Source: Xanthobacteraceae bacterium
Lineage (GTDB): Bacteria; Pseudomonadota; Alphaproteobacteria; Rhizobiales; Xanthobacteraceae
Assembly: GCA_019752575.1 (NCBI GenBank)
Contig: JAIELW010000004.1
Location: 248,001-312,000 of the forward strand
DNA length: 64,000 nucleotides
Direction of reading: 5' to 3'
Of this stretch, positions 49,300 through 59,761 are shown one piece after another. The notes beneath the pieces are model-generated. The model saw only the letters and a list, made by a program, of their open reading frames with translations. It was not told the origin of the DNA and ran no database searches. Numbering within the stretch: the first letter of the stretch is position 1; the number at the start of each line of letters is the position of its first letter. Position numbers and translations under genes: made by a program.

Positions 49300-50475
49300 T
49301 TAAGATGCCTTTGCGGCGAATTGAGGCAAGAGGGTCGCGGCAAAACTTCTCGCGACATGGTCAACAGCGAGCGCGTCATTAACCGTACCCGGCTCGCGCA
49401 GATGGCCCTCTTTCGCAGCTTTGTCGAGTACCGCTTCGACCAGCCCCGGAATGCCCTGAAAAGAGAGCCGCTTCGCGCGGAATGCGTCGATGGCAACCTC
49501 GTTCGCTGCGTTAAGAACGTTCGGCGCGCCGCCGCCGGTTTCGAGCGCGCTGCGCGCGAGTTTGAGCGCCGGGAACCGCTCGTAATCAGGCGCCTCGAAA
49601 TGCAGTGTACCGAGCTTCGCGAGATCGAGCTTCGGCGCATTCCAATTCATCCGCTCCGGCCAGGCGAGGCAGAAGCCGATGGGGATTCGCATGTCGGGAT
49701 GCGCCATCTGTGCCACCACCGAACCGTCATGAAATTCGACGAGCGCATGGACCACCGATTGCGGATGAATTAGCACGTCGAGTTGCGACGGTGCGAGATC
49801 GAACAGATATGCGGCTTCGATCAGCTCGAGTCCTTTGTTCATGAGCGTGGCGGAGTCGATGGAAATTTTCGCGCCCATAGACCAGTTCGGATGCCGCACG
49901 GCTTCTTCAGGCGTGACGATAGCGAGACGCTCGCGGCTCATGGTGCGAAAGGGTCCGCCTGACGCGGTCAGCGTCACTTTCGAGACGGCATCGCGCTTGC
50001 CGCAGGCGAGCGCCTGAAACACCGCGTTGTGTTCGGAGTCGACCGGCAGGACGATCGCGCCTTTTGCCTGCGCTTCGCGCATGAACAGGCGGCCGGCGGT
50101 GACGAGACATTCCTTGTTCGCAAGCGCAATTCTGCGACCTTTCGCAAAGCCCGCGATTGTCGGCGCCAGTCCTGCTGATCCGACAATTGCGGAAAGCAGA
50201 ATATCGGAACGCGCCGCAGCCGCTTCCGCCATGCCATTCGCACCCGCAAGCGCTTTGGTTCGGGTTCCGGCGAGTAAGGTTTTCAGTTCCGTATATGCCG
50301 CTTCATCCGAAACCGCCGCAATCTCCGCATCGAATTCCCTAGCGAGTGTCGCGAGTTTCTTCGCGTCGCTGTTCGCGGTGAGCGCGGTTACGCGAAATGC
50401 GCCGTCGCGCAAAAGATCGAGCGTGCTCGCGCCGATCGAGCCGGTCGCGCCGAGAATGCTGACGCTCGTCACCAT
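49300..50475 (-). CDS. dxr: 1-deoxy-D-xylulose-5-phosphate reductoisomerase
   Basis: Dxr makes 2-C-methyl-D-erythritol-4-phosphate in the MEP isoprenoid pathway. The 391-residue protein starts TSVSILGATGSIGASTLDLL (NADPH site). It has LANKECLVTAGRLFM near 120, ILPVDSEHNAVFQAL near 143 with the metal acids, LTASGGPFRTMSR near 170 and MGAKISIDSATLMNKGLELI near 200. It overlaps the cdsA stop region by 7 bases at 50469-50475. The isoprenoids feed UppS, encoded two genes upstream in the same transcript. Confidence 0.97.
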   Translation of the reverse strand: MVTSVSILGATGSIGASTLDLLRDGAFRVTALTANSDAKKLATLAREFDAEIAAVSDEAAYTELKTLLAGTRTKALAGANGMAEAAAARSDILLSAIVGSAGLAPTIAGFAKGRRIALANKECLVTAGRLFMREAQAKGAIVLPVDSEHNAVFQALACGKRDAVSKVTLTASGGPFRTMSRERLAIVTPEEAVRHPNWSMGAKISIDSATLMNKGLELIEAAYLFDLAPSQLDVLIHPQSVVHALVEFHDGSVVAQMAHPDMRIPIGFCLAWPERMNWNAPKLDLAKLGTLHFEAPDYERFPALKLARSALETGGGAPNVLNAANEVAIDAFRAKRLSFQGIPGLVEAVLDKAAKEGHLREPGTVNDALAVDHVARSFAATLLPQFAAKAS

Positions 50476-51320
50476 TGCAGCAGTCCGGTTGCCGGCGCGG
50501 ACGCTCCGCGGTGCAGAAGCCCGATGACGAGCGCGAACAGTGCTGCCGCGATGAACCCGTCGATCCGGTCCATCACGCCGCCATGGCCGGGAAGAATTCC
50601 GGAAGCGTCTTTCTTGCCGAACTTGCGCTTAACGAAAGATTCGAAAATGTCGCCCGCCTGCGCGAATACCGAGACGAGCAGCGCAATTACGATCGACATG
50701 AAGGCAACACCTGCATTAGCGAGCGTTGCGACCATCACGCCGCCGACTACGCCGAACACCGTCCCGCCGATGGCACCGGACCAAGTTTTCTTCGGGCTGA
50801 TTACCGGCGCGAGTTTCGGCCCGCCGATGAAACGTCCGCAGAAATAGCCAGCGATGTCCGTGAGCCACACGACTGCGTATAACCAGATGATTGCGAGAAA
50901 ACCGAACTTCGCGTCCTCGCGCAGAAGAACCGCAGGAATGAAAACAAACGCCGCATAGAGAAGCCCGCTGCCGCTCCAGATACGTGCCTCCTGGCTGCCG
51001 TTTGTCGCAAAAGCGCCGGCGGCCGCGCCGATCGCAACAACCGCGCAGGCCGCAAGCGTCATCTTCAGGCTGAGCAGAACCGCGGCAATCGCGAGCGCAA
51101 TGGCACCTAGTGCGATTACTGTCGTGCGCGGCTCAGCACGCACTACGGTCGCCCATTCGTACCAGACGATCAGCGCTGCGACCGTCCAGAAGAGAAGAAA
51201 CGGAAAGCTGCCGTACCAGGTCGCGCCGAGCGCAAGCAGAATGAGGACGATGGCAGAAGGCACGCGTCGCTTCAGATCGCTCGCCATCGAAGATACCGCA
51301 GGCGAAGGCATTTCGCTCAC
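50469..51320 (-). CDS. cdsA: Phosphatidate cytidylyltransferase
   Basis: CdsA makes CDP-diacylglycerol for phospholipids. The 283-residue protein has about eight membrane segments and the family signature near the end (SFVKRKFGKKDASGILPGHG followed by GVMDRIDG, about 235-260). It starts 1 base from the uppS stop codon and overlaps dxr by 7 bases, so translation of the three is tightly linked. Confidence 0.95.
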   Translation of the reverse strand: MSEMPSPAVSSMASDLKRRVPSAIVLILLALGATWYGSFPFLLFWTVAALIVWYEWATVVRAEPRTTVIALGAIALAIAAVLLSLKMTLAACAVVAIGAAAGAFATNGSQEARIWSGSGLLYAAFVFIPAVLLREDAKFGFLAIIWLYAVVWLTDIAGYFCGRFIGGPKLAPVISPKKTWSGAIGGTVFGVVGGVMVATLANAGVAFMSIVIALLVSVFAQAGDIFESFVKRKFGKKDASGILPGHGGVMDRIDGFIAAALFALVIGLLHRGASAPATGLLQW

Positions 51321-51321
51321 G

Positions 51322-52080
51322 TTACGCCCTCGCCTTTGCGCTTAATCCGCCAAAACGGCGCTCGCGTTTATGGAATTCGTCCACCGCGGCTTCGAGCGCC
51401 GCCTTGTCGAAGTCCGGCCAATGCGTCGGGACGAAAACGAACTCGGCATAGGCCGCCTGCCAAAGCAGAAAATTGGACAAGCGCTGTTCGCCGCTGGTGC
51501 GGATGATCAGGTCGGGGTCGGGGATGTCTTTCGTCTGCAGGTTAGCCGCGAGCTTCGCGGCGTCGATCTGCGACAACGAAAGCCTGCCGCTCGCCACGTC
51601 CTCGGCGAGTCTGCGCGCTGCTTCCACGATCTCTTGCTGCGCGCCGTAATTAAACGCGACCACGAGCGTCGGCCCGGAATTATTCTTCGTCAGCTCCTCG
51701 GCTTCTGCGAGCAGCGCGAGAATGTCGGGCTTGAGGTTCGCGCGGTGGCCGATGATCTTCACGCGCACGTCGTTCTTGTGCAGATCCGCGAGATCGTTCC
51801 TGACGAAGCGCTTGAGAAGACCCATCAGGTCTTCGATCTCGTCCGCGGGCCGCGACCAGTTCTCCGCACTGAAGCTATAAATCGTCAGGTACTTGATGCC
51901 GAGTTCGCCGGCGGCTTTGACGATGTTGCGCAGCGCTTCGACTCCGCGCCGGTGCCCCTCGCGCCGCGGCAGTCCGCGCGCCGCGGCCCAGCGCCCGTTG
52001 CCGTCCATAATAATCGCGACATGAACCGGAGGCGCGGCTACGCCGGCTTCTTCCTTTTGCGCGGCGTCAGGCATCGACAT
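51322..52080 (-). CDS. uppS: Isoprenyl transferase (undecaprenyl diphosphate synthase)
   Basis: UppS makes the C55 lipid carrier for cell-wall and LPS sugars. The 252-residue protein has [20 protein letters not shown] (about 20-39) with the catalytic aspartate. [14 protein letters not shown] is near 65, [16 protein letters not shown] near 137, and [20 protein letters not shown] near 188. It lies between frr (12 bases) and cdsA (1 base). Confidence 0.97.
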   Translation of the reverse strand: MSMPDAAQKEEAGVAAPPVHVAIIMDGNGRWAAARGLPRREGHRRGVEALRNIVKAAGELGIKYLTIYSFSAENWSRPADEIEDLMGLLKRFVRNDLADLHKNDVRVKIIGHRANLKPDILALLAEAEELTKNNSGPTLVVAFNYGAQQEIVEAARRLAEDVASGRLSLSQIDAAKLAANLQTKDIPDPDLIIRTSGEQRLSNFLLWQAAYAEFVFVPTHWPDFDKAALEAAVDEFHKRERRFGGLSAKARA

Positions 52081-52092
52081 CTGGTGCCCCTG

Positions 52093-52656
52093 TCACACCG
52101 ACAGGATTTCCTTTTCCTTGTGCGCCAACATCTGATCGACTTCGGCGATGGCCGTGTCGGTCACTTTCTGCACTTCGGCTTCGTGGCGCTTGGTCTCGTC
52201 TTCCGAGACGTGGCCGTCCTTTTGCGACTTTTTCAAGAGATCGATGCCGTCGCGGCGCACATGGCGGATCGCGACCTTCGCTGCCTCCGCGTATTTGTGC
52301 GCGACCTTCACGAGTTCCTTACGGCGCTCTTCGTTCAAATCGGGAATACGCAGGCGTATCACCTGGCCTTCGGTATTCGGGTTGAGGCCGAGGTTGGAGT
52401 CCCGGATCGCTTTTTCGACTGCGCTGACCACCGATTTGTCCCACACCTGAATCGAAATCAGCCGCGGCTCCGGTATCGCGACCGTCGCAACCTGCGACAA
52501 CGGCATGTTCGAGCCGTAGGCTTCGACGGTGATCGGCTCTACGAGCGAAGGCGTCGCACGGCCGGTGCGTAGGCCCGACAGTTCAGTTTTCAGAACGCCC
52601 GCCGCGCCCTGCATCCGGCGCTTGAGGTCTGCGATGTTGAACGGCTGCGCTGCCAT
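52093..52656 (-). CDS. frr: Ribosome recycling factor
   Basis: RRF splits post-termination ribosomes with EF-G. From ATG 52656 ([20 protein letters not shown]) it is 187 residues, the normal size. The L-shaped three-helix part includes [20 protein letters not shown] (about 24-43), and the hinge and domain II contain [13 protein letters not shown] and [20 protein letters not shown]. The upstream in-frame extension has no similarity. It follows pyrH by 49 bases, a standard order. Confidence 0.97.
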   Translation of the reverse strand: MAAQPFNIADLKRRMQGAAGVLKTELSGLRTGRATPSLVEPITVEAYGSNMPLSQVATVAIPEPRLISIQVWDKSVVSAVEKAIRDSNLGLNPNTEGQVIRLRIPDLNEERRKELVKVAHKYAEAAKVAIRHVRRDGIDLLKKSQKDGHVSEDETKRHEAEVQKVTDTAIAEVDQMLAHKEKEILSV

Positions 52657-52705
52657 GGTCTGGGTCCCGATTTTTTGGGGCCGCGAGGGCCGGAATTTAT
52701 GAAGC

Positions 52706-53422
52706 TTAGGCCGTGACGATCGTGCCGCGCGAGGGGTCGGCAATTGCCGCCGAAATCGCCCCTGCGGCTTTGATCGAGAACACGATTATGGGCAGCTTGG
52801 CGTCCCTCGCAAGGGCGAACGCCGCCGCGTCCATCACCTTGAGATTCTTGGATAATGCATCGCTATGGGTCAGCGTCTTGAAGCGCTTGGCCTTCGGGTT
52901 CTTGTTCGGATCGGCGTCGTAGATGCCATCGACATCGGTCGCCTTGAAGATTGCCTGGCAGTTCAATTCCGCCGCGCGCAGCGCTGCCGCAGTGTCGGTT
53001 GTGAAGTACGGGTTGCCCGTACCGCCCGCGAGCACGACGATCCTGCCTTCGGAAAGATCCTTGATCGCGGGCTGACGCGCATAAGGTTGGCAGACCGTCG
53101 GCATGTCGAGCGCGGAGAACGCACGCGCCGGCGCGCCTGCCGCCTCGATGGCACGCTCCAGCGCGAGCGCGTTGATGACCGTCGCCAGCATTCCCATCTG
53201 GTCGGCGGTCGCACGAGGCATACCGGTCGTAGCCAATTCGGCGCCGCGCAGAAAATTTCCGCCGCCAACGACGACGGCGATTTCGGCGCCGGCCTTGCGC
53301 ACTTTCGCGAGATCTTTGCCGATCCGATCGAGCGTCTTCGGGTCGAGGCCGAATTCGCGCTCGCCCATCAAAGCTTCGCCCGAAACCTTTACGAGTATCC
53401 GGACGAAGCGTTGTTTCGGCAT
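52706..53422 (-). CDS. pyrH: Uridylate kinase
   Basis: PyrH phosphorylates UMP to UDP, upstream of PyrG. The 238-residue amino-acid-kinase-fold protein starts [17 protein letters not shown] and has [16 protein letters not shown] near 48. [20 protein letters not shown] follows near 135-154, then [20 protein letters not shown] near 162. It lies 11 bases after tsf. Confidence 0.97.
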   Translation of the reverse strand: MPKQRFVRILVKVSGEALMGEREFGLDPKTLDRIGKDLAKVRKAGAEIAVVVGGGNFLRGAELATTGMPRATADQMGMLATVINALALERAIEAAGAPARAFSALDMPTVCQPYARQPAIKDLSEGRIVVLAGGTGNPYFTTDTAAALRAAELNCQAIFKATDVDGIYDADPNKNPKAKRFKTLTHSDALSKNLKVMDAAAFALARDAKLPIIVFSIKAAGAISAAIADPSRGTIVTA

Positions 53423-53433
53423 ATGTTCAGCTC

Positions 53434-54360
53434 TTAGGCTTTACCGCCGGCGGCTGCGACTTCCGCGGCGAAGTCCTGTTCCTGTTTCTCGACGCCTTCG
53501 CCGAGTGCGAAACGGACAAAGCCCTTGATCGCGATCGGGCCGCCCGCTTTGCCTTCGGTTTCCTTCAGCGCCTGCGCGACGGTCTTGGACGGATCGTGCA
53601 CGAAAGGCTGATCGATAAGGCTTACTTCCTTGTAGAAGCTCTTGAGGCCGCTATCGACGATTTTCTCGACCACATTGTCGGGTTTTCCAGAGGCGCGTGC
53701 TTTCTCGGCGAGAATACCGCGCTCGCGCTCGATGGTCTGCGCGTCGATGCCCTTGGATTCCACGGCCAGCGGGTTTGCGGCGGCGATGTGCATCGCAACC
53801 ATGCGCCCGATCCGGTTCAATTCGTCCTTGTTGCCGCCCTTCGATTCGAGCGCGACCAGCACGCCGATCTTGCCGAGACCTTCGGAGATCGCGCCGTGCA
53901 TGTATTGCGCAACCTCGCCTTCGCTGACCGAAATTTCGGCCGCACGCCGGAAGGTCATGTTCTCGCCGATGGTGGCAATGGCGGAAGCCACCGCTTCGTC
54001 GATCGTGGACGAACCGGCTTTCACCGTTTTCAGCTTCTCGACGTCCGCGCCGTTATGCAGCGCGGTCTGCGCGATCAGCTTCACGAGACCCTGGAAGTGA
54101 TCGTTGCGCGCGACGAAGTCGGTCTCCGAGTTCACTTCGACGACGACGCCCTTCTTGCCATCGACGACGATGCCGACAAGGCCTTCGGCAGCGACGCGGC
54201 CCGACTTCTTCGCAGCTTTCGACAGGCCCTTCTTGCGGAGCCAATCTACGCCGGCCTGGATGTCGCCCTTGGTTTCGGTGAGCGCCGCCTTGCAGTCCAT
54301 CATGCCTGCGCCGGAAAGTTCGCGCAGTTCTTTGACCGCGCTCGCGGTAATTTCTGCCAT
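53434..54360 (-). CDS. tsf: Elongation factor Ts
   Basis: EF-Ts exchanges GDP for GTP on EF-Tu. The 308-residue protein has the N-terminal module with [20 protein letters not shown] near 9-28. The core has the [11 protein letters not shown] motif near 80-91 that contacts EF-Tu, then [17 protein letters not shown] near 145. The second core half ends [20 protein letters not shown]. It follows rpsB by 23 bases; the two are normally one transcript. Confidence 0.97.
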   Translation of the reverse strand: MAEITASAVKELRELSGAGMMDCKAALTETKGDIQAGVDWLRKKGLSKAAKKSGRVAAEGLVGIVVDGKKGVVVEVNSETDFVARNDHFQGLVKLIAQTALHNGADVEKLKTVKAGSSTIDEAVASAIATIGENMTFRRAAEISVSEGEVAQYMHGAISEGLGKIGVLVALESKGGNKDELNRIGRMVAMHIAAANPLAVESKGIDAQTIERERGILAEKARASGKPDNVVEKIVDSGLKSFYKEVSLIDQPFVHDPSKTVAQALKETEGKAGGPIAIKGFVRFALGEGVEKQEQDFAAEVAAAGGKA

Positions 54361-54383
54361 TTCTTTTCTCCGTTACGCCGGAA

Positions 54384-55382
54384 TTATTCGGCGTCGGCTG
54401 AGAGCTTCTTCGCCTGTTCGACCCAGTCCGCGACGCGCGCCGGCAGCCGGACCTCTTCGCCAACGCGATGCGCATCGGTTTTGGTCAGTTCGGCGATCTG
54501 CGAGTAGTGGAAGATGCCGAGATCGTTGAGCTGCTTTTCGACGTCCGGGCTGACATGGCCGAGCTTTTTGAGATCGTCCGGGGCACCGCGCGGGCCCGGC
54601 AGCGGCTCCAGCTTTTCCCACTCGGTCGCGGCAGGCAGCGCTTCTACCATCGGCTTCTCGGCGGCGCCGAGATCGACACCGGCTTCGCCCTGTGCGCGCG
54701 AGATGCCGTCGATCGCGGCCTTCGCAATCAGATCGCAATAGAGGTTGATTGCGCGCGCGGCGTCGTCGTTACCCGGAATCGGGAACGTGATGCCGTCCGG
54801 ATTGCAGTTCGTATCCACGATCGCGGCGATAGGAATGCCCAAACGGCGCGCTTCCTTGATCGCGATGTCTTCCTTGTTCGTGTCGATCACGAAGAGCAGA
54901 TCGGGAACACCGCCCATGTCGCGGATGCCGCCGAGCGCGAGCTCGAGCTTTTCTTTTTCGCGGGAAAGCGTGAGCTTTTCCTTCTTGGTGTAGCCCCCGG
55001 ACTCGTTCGAGTTCAGCATCTCCTCGATCTTCTTGAGACGCGCGATCGAGTTCGAAATCGTTTTCCAGTTCGTGAGCGTACCGCCGAGCCAGCGCGAATT
55101 CACGAAATACTGCGCCGAACGCTTTGCGGCGTCAGCGATCGAATCCGCGGCCTGACGCTTGGTGCCGACGAAAAGAATTCGTCCGCCCTTCGCCACGGCA
55201 TCGGACACCGCCTGCAACGCACGCGAAAGCGCGGGCACGGTCTGCGCGAGATCGATGATGTGAATGTTATTGCGGGTGCCGAAGATGTACGATTGCATCT
55301 TCGGATTCCAACGATGGGCCTGATGGCCAAAGTGAACGCCAGCTTCCAATAGCTGACGCATGCTGTAGTCGGGCAGCGCCAT
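54384..55382 (-). CDS. rpsB: Ribosomal protein S2 with C-terminal extension
   Basis: S2 is a late-assembling small-subunit protein. From ATG 55382 (GGAG 7 bases before) it is 332 residues, about 90 longer than the E. coli protein. The first 240 residues are standard ([33 protein letters not shown] near 103; [20 protein letters not shown] near 175). The extra end contains [20 protein letters not shown] and [20 protein letters not shown]. That resembles a helix-hairpin-helix-like module also seen at the ends of some other rhizobial proteins, such as NuoE. Extended S2 is known in rhizobia. Confidence 0.96.
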   Translation of the reverse strand: MALPDYSMRQLLEAGVHFGHQAHRWNPKMQSYIFGTRNNIHIIDLAQTVPALSRALQAVSDAVAKGGRILFVGTKRQAADSIADAAKRSAQYFVNSRWLGGTLTNWKTISNSIARLKKIEEMLNSNESGGYTKKEKLTLSREKEKLELALGGIRDMGGVPDLLFVIDTNKEDIAIKEARRLGIPIAAIVDTNCNPDGITFPIPGNDDAARAINLYCDLIAKAAIDGISRAQGEAGVDLGAAEKPMVEALPAATEWEKLEPLPGPRGAPDDLKKLGHVSPDVEKQLNDLGIFHYSQIAELTKTDAHRVGEEVRLPARVADWVEQAKKLSADAE

Positions 55383-55483
55383 TTCCAAACTCCGGTTTGC
55401 CTCCGCGGGCAGAGCAAGGTCACATGACCCTGCACCGGATGATCCCTCTCAGGATCGAAGCGCCCGCGTGCGAGATGGCGGGG

Positions 55484-55512
55484 TATATAGGCGGAGCGGC
55501 TGGCCCGCGCAA
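55484..55512 (-). promoter_or_regulatory. Candidate rpsB promoter
   Basis: On the minus strand TTGCGC (55507-55512) and TATATA (55484-55489) are separated by 17 bases. They lie about 100 bases before the rpsB start. A CGCAACC/GGTTGCG inverted repeat overlaps the -35 side. Inferred from pattern only; the leader after it could carry S2 autoregulation. Confidence 0.5.
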
Positions 55513-55558
55513 CCGATTGGTTGCGCCGCGAAATATGTGCTATAAACCATTGTTTTTA

Positions 55559-58500
55559 CTATATTTCTTGGACTTCCAGCACGCCCTCTACCGAACGGAC
55601 ATTGCCGGCAATCTGGGGCGAAATCGAATACTTGCCGGGCAGCTTCACCTCGACCTCCGATTGGCCTTCGTCCAGCGAGACCAGAATGCTCACCTCGCCC
55701 TTGCCCTCGGCCGTGTTTCCGTTGCCGTTACCGCCATTCTGAAGACGCTTTGCGATTTGCTCGATCGACGCTTCCGGCTTCACGATGACGAGCAAGCCGC
55801 GCTGGTTCCTGGCCGCAACCTGATCGAGCAATTCGACGCCATAAATACGCAGCCGCACTTCGTCGCCCTGCGTATCCGCTCCGACCTGAATGAGAACCGC
55901 TTTCCCCGGCTCCAGATCGCGCTGATATTGCGCGAGGCCCTCCTGAAAGATGACGGCTTCGAAATACCCGGTCGGGTCGGAGAGCTTGATATTCGCCATC
56001 CGCGAACCCGTTTTCGTGCGCCGCTCCTGACGCGAGACGACCGTTGCGGCGAGGCGCCCCGCGCTCGCTCCGGCACGGGCGCTCTGCTGAAATTCCGCCC
56101 AGGATTGAATCCGCATGCGCTTCAGCGCAACTGCATAGTCGTCCAGCGGATGCCCTGAGAGGTAAAAACCCGCTGCATCGAACTCTTTGGCGAGACGATC
56201 TGCAGGCAGCCACGGCTCCGCCTCGGGTAACCGGAGCACCGTCGTGTTCGCGCTTCCTCCAAACAATTCGCTTTGGCCGGACGCGCGATCTTCGCCGCTG
56301 CGCTGCGCGTGGCGCAGTACGGCTTCGCAACCCGCGAACACGCGCGCGCGGTTCCTCTCAAGACCATCGAACGCGCCGGAACCTGCAAGACTCTCAAGCA
56401 TCCGTTTGTTGATCGCTTTCGCGTCAACGCGTGAGGCAAAGTTCGCGAGATCCTTGAAAGGCTTGTCCCCGCGTGAGGCAACGATGGAATCGACCGCTTG
56501 TCCGCCTACGCCCTTCAGCGCCGCGAGCGAATAGAAAATCGTATTGCCTTCGACATCGAACGCGCGGCCGGATTTATTCACCGATGGCGGCTCGACGTTA
56601 ATTTTCAACCGCTGCGCCTCGCGGCGGAATTCCGCGAGCTTGTCGGTGTTGCCCATGTCCAGCGTCATCGAGGCAGCCAGAAACTCGACAGGGTAATTCG
56701 CTTTGAGATACGCGGTCTGATACGCGACCAGCGCATAGGCGGCCGCGTGGCTCTTGTTGAAGCCGTAGTCGGCGAACTTCGCAAGGAGATCGAAGATCGA
56801 CTGTGCCTGCGGCTTGTCGATGCCCTGCGCAACCGCGCCCGTAACAAAGCGCTGCTGCTGCGCATTCATCTCCTTCTTGATCTTCTTGCCCATCGCGCGG
56901 CGCAGAAGGTCGGCTTCGCCGAGGGAATAGCCGGCGAGCACGCGCGCGGCTTCCATCACCTGTTCCTGATAGACGATGACGCCGAAGGTTTCTTTGAGCA
57001 CCGGCTCGAGCTTCGGATGAATATAGTCGGGCTGCTCCTTGCCGACCTTGCGGAAGCAATAAGTCGGGATATTCGCCATCGGACCGGGACGATAGAGCGC
57101 GACCAGTGCGATGATGTCCTCGAAGCGGTCGGGCCTCATATCGACGAGTGCGCGCCGCATGCCCTGACCTTCGACCTGAAACACACCAACTGTCTCGCCA
57201 CGCGCGAGCATCTCGTAGGTCTTCTTGTCATCGAGCGGAATCTTGTCGATGTCGATCGTCACGCTGCGCTTCGCCAGAAGATCGGTCGCGGTGCGGATGA
57301 CGGTGAGCGTTTTCAGTCCGAGAAAATCGAACTTCACGAGCCCCGCGGTCTCCACCCATTTCATGTTGAACTGGGTGACCGGCATATTCGAGCGCGGATC
57401 GCGGTAGAGCGGGATCAGCTCACCCAGCGGCCGGTCGCCGATCACGATGCCTGCGGCATGGGTCGAAGCGTGGCGATGCAATCCCTCTAGCTTCAGCGCG
57501 ATATCGAATGCGCGCTGCACGATCGGCTCTTCTTCGGCCGCCTGCTGCAGGCGTGGGTCGCCTTCGATCGCCTTTGCGAGCGTGACGGGGTTGGTCGGAT
57601 TGACCGGCACGAGCTTGCAGAGCTTATCGACCTGCCCGTAAGGCATTTCGAGCACGCGGCCGACATCGCGCAGCACACCGCGCGCCTGCAACGAGCCGAA
57701 GGTGATGATCTGCGCGACGCGGTCGCGGCCATAGCGCTCCTGCACGTAGCGGATCACTTCGTCTCGCCGGTCCTGGCAGAAGTCGATGTCGAAGTCCGGC
57801 ATCGACACGCGCTCCGGATTCAAGAATCGCTCGAACAGAAGACCGAAGCGGATCGGATCGAGATCGGTGATCCTGAGCGCGTAGGCGACGAGCGAGCCCG
57901 CGCCGGAACCGCGGCCGGGTCCGACGGGGATATCCTGCTGTTTCGCCCAGACGATAAAGTCGGCTACGATCAGGAAGTAACCGGCGTATTTCATGTTGCC
58001 GATCACGTTCAGTTCGAAATCGAGACGCTCGCGGTACTGCGCTTCCGAGTAGCCCTCCGCGAGACCAAACGCCTGTATCCGGCGGCGCAGACCTTCTTGT
58101 GCGAGATGACGCAGTTGCTCCGTCTCGTCCGTTCTGTCGCCGCCGAAATTCGGCAGGATCGGCTTCCGCGCGGTTGGGCGATAGGAGCAGCGTTGCGCGA
58201 TCTCAGCCGTCGCGGCGATTGCCGCGGGAAGATCCTCGAACAGCTCGATCATCTCTTCCTGAGTTTTGAGATAATGCTCAGGGCTTAGCTGACGCCGGTC
58301 TGCTTCCGCGACCCGCCTGCCTTCCGCGATTGCAAGCAAGGCATCCTGCGCTTCGTAGTCGTCTCTTGAAGCGAAGAAAGGCTCGTTTGTAGCGACCGTA
58401 GGAAGCTGCAAGGCATCCGCCAGCGCAAGCAAATGGGGCTCGGCACGCCGCTCCTGCGTAAGGCTATGCCGCTGCAACTCGATGTATAGGCGGTCTCCGT

Positions 58501-59005
58501 AAATTGCTTTCAGCTTCTCAAGCCGCGCGCGCGAAAGCTCCGGCTTTTCGGCCGCTACGCGATCAATCGGGCCGGACGGTCCGCCAGTGAGCGCAATCAA
58601 ACCGTCCGCATGCTCCATGAGCCACGCAAGCTGCACACGAGGCTCTTCGCTGTCGGGGCATTCCATAAAGCTGCGCGATGTCAGCGTCATGAGGTTGCGA
58701 TAACCGGCTTCGGTCGCGGCAAGCAGCACGATACGCGGCAACGGCTGCGGCGCGGCGCCCGCCCGTGCCGGCGGCTCATCGGCGAACTCCATCGCGAGCG
58801 CGCAGCCGATGATCGGCTGCACGCCTTTCTCAGCCATCTTCTCCGAGAATTCGAGCGCGCCGAACAGGTTGCCCGTATCGGTCAGCGCGATCGCCGGCTG
58901 GCGATCGTCACTGGCAAGTGCCGCAAGCTTGCCAATCGTCAGCGCGCCTTCGAGCAGCGAGTAGGACGAATGAACATGCAAATGAACGAACGGCGTGATC
59001 GCCAC
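55559..59005 (-). CDS. dnaE: DNA polymerase III subunit alpha
   Basis: This is the replicative polymerase of 1148 residues. The PHP domain at the N-terminus (FVHLHVHSSYSLLEGALTIG) is followed by the C-family polymerase core. The catalytic acids are in SMPDFDIDFCQDRRDEVIRY (near 400), and VGPGRGSGAGSLVAYALRIT is near 357. KFADYGFNKSHAAAYALVAY follows near 745. The end has the OB-fold (MANIKLSDPTGYFEAVIFQE, about 1005). It is the housekeeping DnaE1 type by length and PHP motif, and no imuAB partners are nearby. The frame is complete. Confidence 0.97.
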   Translation of the reverse strand: MAITPFVHLHVHSSYSLLEGALTIGKLAALASDDRQPAIALTDTGNLFGALEFSEKMAEKGVQPIIGCALAMEFADEPPARAGAAPQPLPRIVLLAATEAGYRNLMTLTSRSFMECPDSEEPRVQLAWLMEHADGLIALTGGPSGPIDRVAAEKPELSRARLEKLKAIYGDRLYIELQRHSLTQERRAEPHLLALADALQLPTVATNEPFFASRDDYEAQDALLAIAEGRRVAEADRRQLSPEHYLKTQEEMIELFEDLPAAIAATAEIAQRCSYRPTARKPILPNFGGDRTDETEQLRHLAQEGLRRRIQAFGLAEGYSEAQYRERLDFELNVIGNMKYAGYFLIVADFIVWAKQQDIPVGPGRGSGAGSLVAYALRITDLDPIRFGLLFERFLNPERVSMPDFDIDFCQDRRDEVIRYVQERYGRDRVAQIITFGSLQARGVLRDVGRVLEMPYGQVDKLCKLVPVNPTNPVTLAKAIEGDPRLQQAAEEEPIVQRAFDIALKLEGLHRHASTHAAGIVIGDRPLGELIPLYRDPRSNMPVTQFNMKWVETAGLVKFDFLGLKTLTVIRTATDLLAKRSVTIDIDKIPLDDKKTYEMLARGETVGVFQVEGQGMRRALVDMRPDRFEDIIALVALYRPGPMANIPTYCFRKVGKEQPDYIHPKLEPVLKETFGVIVYQEQVMEAARVLAGYSLGEADLLRRAMGKKIKKEMNAQQQRFVTGAVAQGIDKPQAQSIFDLLAKFADYGFNKSHAAAYALVAYQTAYLKANYPVEFLAASMTLDMGNTDKLAEFRREAQRLKINVEPPSVNKSGRAFDVEGNTIFYSLAALKGVGGQAVDSIVASRGDKPFKDLANFASRVDAKAINKRMLESLAGSGAFDGLERNRARVFAGCEAVLRHAQRSGEDRASGQSELFGGSANTTVLRLPEAEPWLPADRLAKEFDAAGFYLSGHPLDDYAVALKRMRIQSWAEFQQSARAGASAGRLAATVVSRQERRTKTGSRMANIKLSDPTGYFEAVIFQEGLAQYQRDLEPGKAVLIQVGADTQGDEVRLRIYGVELLDQVAARNQRGLLVIVKPEASIEQIAKRLQNGGNGNGNTAEGKGEVSILVSLDEGQSEVEVKLPGKYSISPQIAGNVRSVEGVLEVQEI

Positions 59006-59074
59006 GGCGGCCTCTACGACTCTTGAAACGCTATTGTCCGGTTTCAGCCACGATAAGCAAACGGCGCTTGTGGA

Positions 59075-59761
59075 CTATTCGAGTTCCACGACCTTGCCGT
59101 CACGCAGCGTCACACGCCTTGTCATGCGTTTGGCAAGATCGAGATTGTGGGTCGCAATGATTGCCGCGAGTTTCGTTGCGGTCACGAGTTTCGAGAGCGT
59201 CTCGAACACATGACCCGCCGTTTTCGGGTCAAGGTTGCCCGTGGGCTCGTCGGCAAGCAACAATCTCGGTGCATTCGCGACCGCGCGCGCAATCGCAACG
59301 CGCTGCTGTTCACCGCCGGAAAGCTCCGACGGACGATGTTCGAGCCGCTTTCCCAGACCGAGAAAAGCAAGCAGCTCTTCCGCACGTTTCGTCGATTCAC
59401 GTTTGTCGAGGCCCGCGATCATCTGGGGCAACGCGACGTTCTCGCTCGCGGTGAACTCCGGAAGAAGATGATGAAACTGATAGACAAAGCCGATCTCGTC
59501 CCGCCGGATCGCGGTGCGGAGAGTATCGCTTAGCTTCGCGGTGGGCCTCCCGTTGACATAAACCTCGCCGCCATCCGGATGTTCGAGCAAACCTGCCATA
59601 TGCAGCAACGTCGATTTGCCGGCGCCCGATGGCGCGATCAGCGCAACCGACTCTCCGGGCCACACCGACATGGTTGCGCCGCGCAGGATCGCAAGCTCCG
59701 TCTCGCCTTGCACATAGCTGCGGCGGACGTCCTCCAGATGAAGCGCAGGCACCTTTTCCAT
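59075..59761 (-). CDS. lolD: Lipoprotein-releasing ABC transporter ATP-binding protein
   Basis: LolD powers release of lipoproteins from the inner membrane to LolA. The 228-residue ATPase has Walker A in [20 protein letters not shown] (about 36-55) and the Q-loop region [20 protein letters not shown]. The signature is [20 protein letters not shown] and Walker B is [20 protein letters not shown]. It starts immediately after the lolC stop codon, so both are one unit. Confidence 0.96.
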   Translation of the reverse strand: MEKVPALHLEDVRRSYVQGETELAILRGATMSVWPGESVALIAPSGAGKSTLLHMAGLLEHPDGGEVYVNGRPTAKLSDTLRTAIRRDEIGFVYQFHHLLPEFTASENVALPQMIAGLDKRESTKRAEELLAFLGLGKRLEHRPSELSGGEQQRVAIARAVANAPRLLLADEPTGNLDPKTAGHVFETLSKLVTATKLAAIIATHNLDLAKRMTRRVTLRDGKVVELE

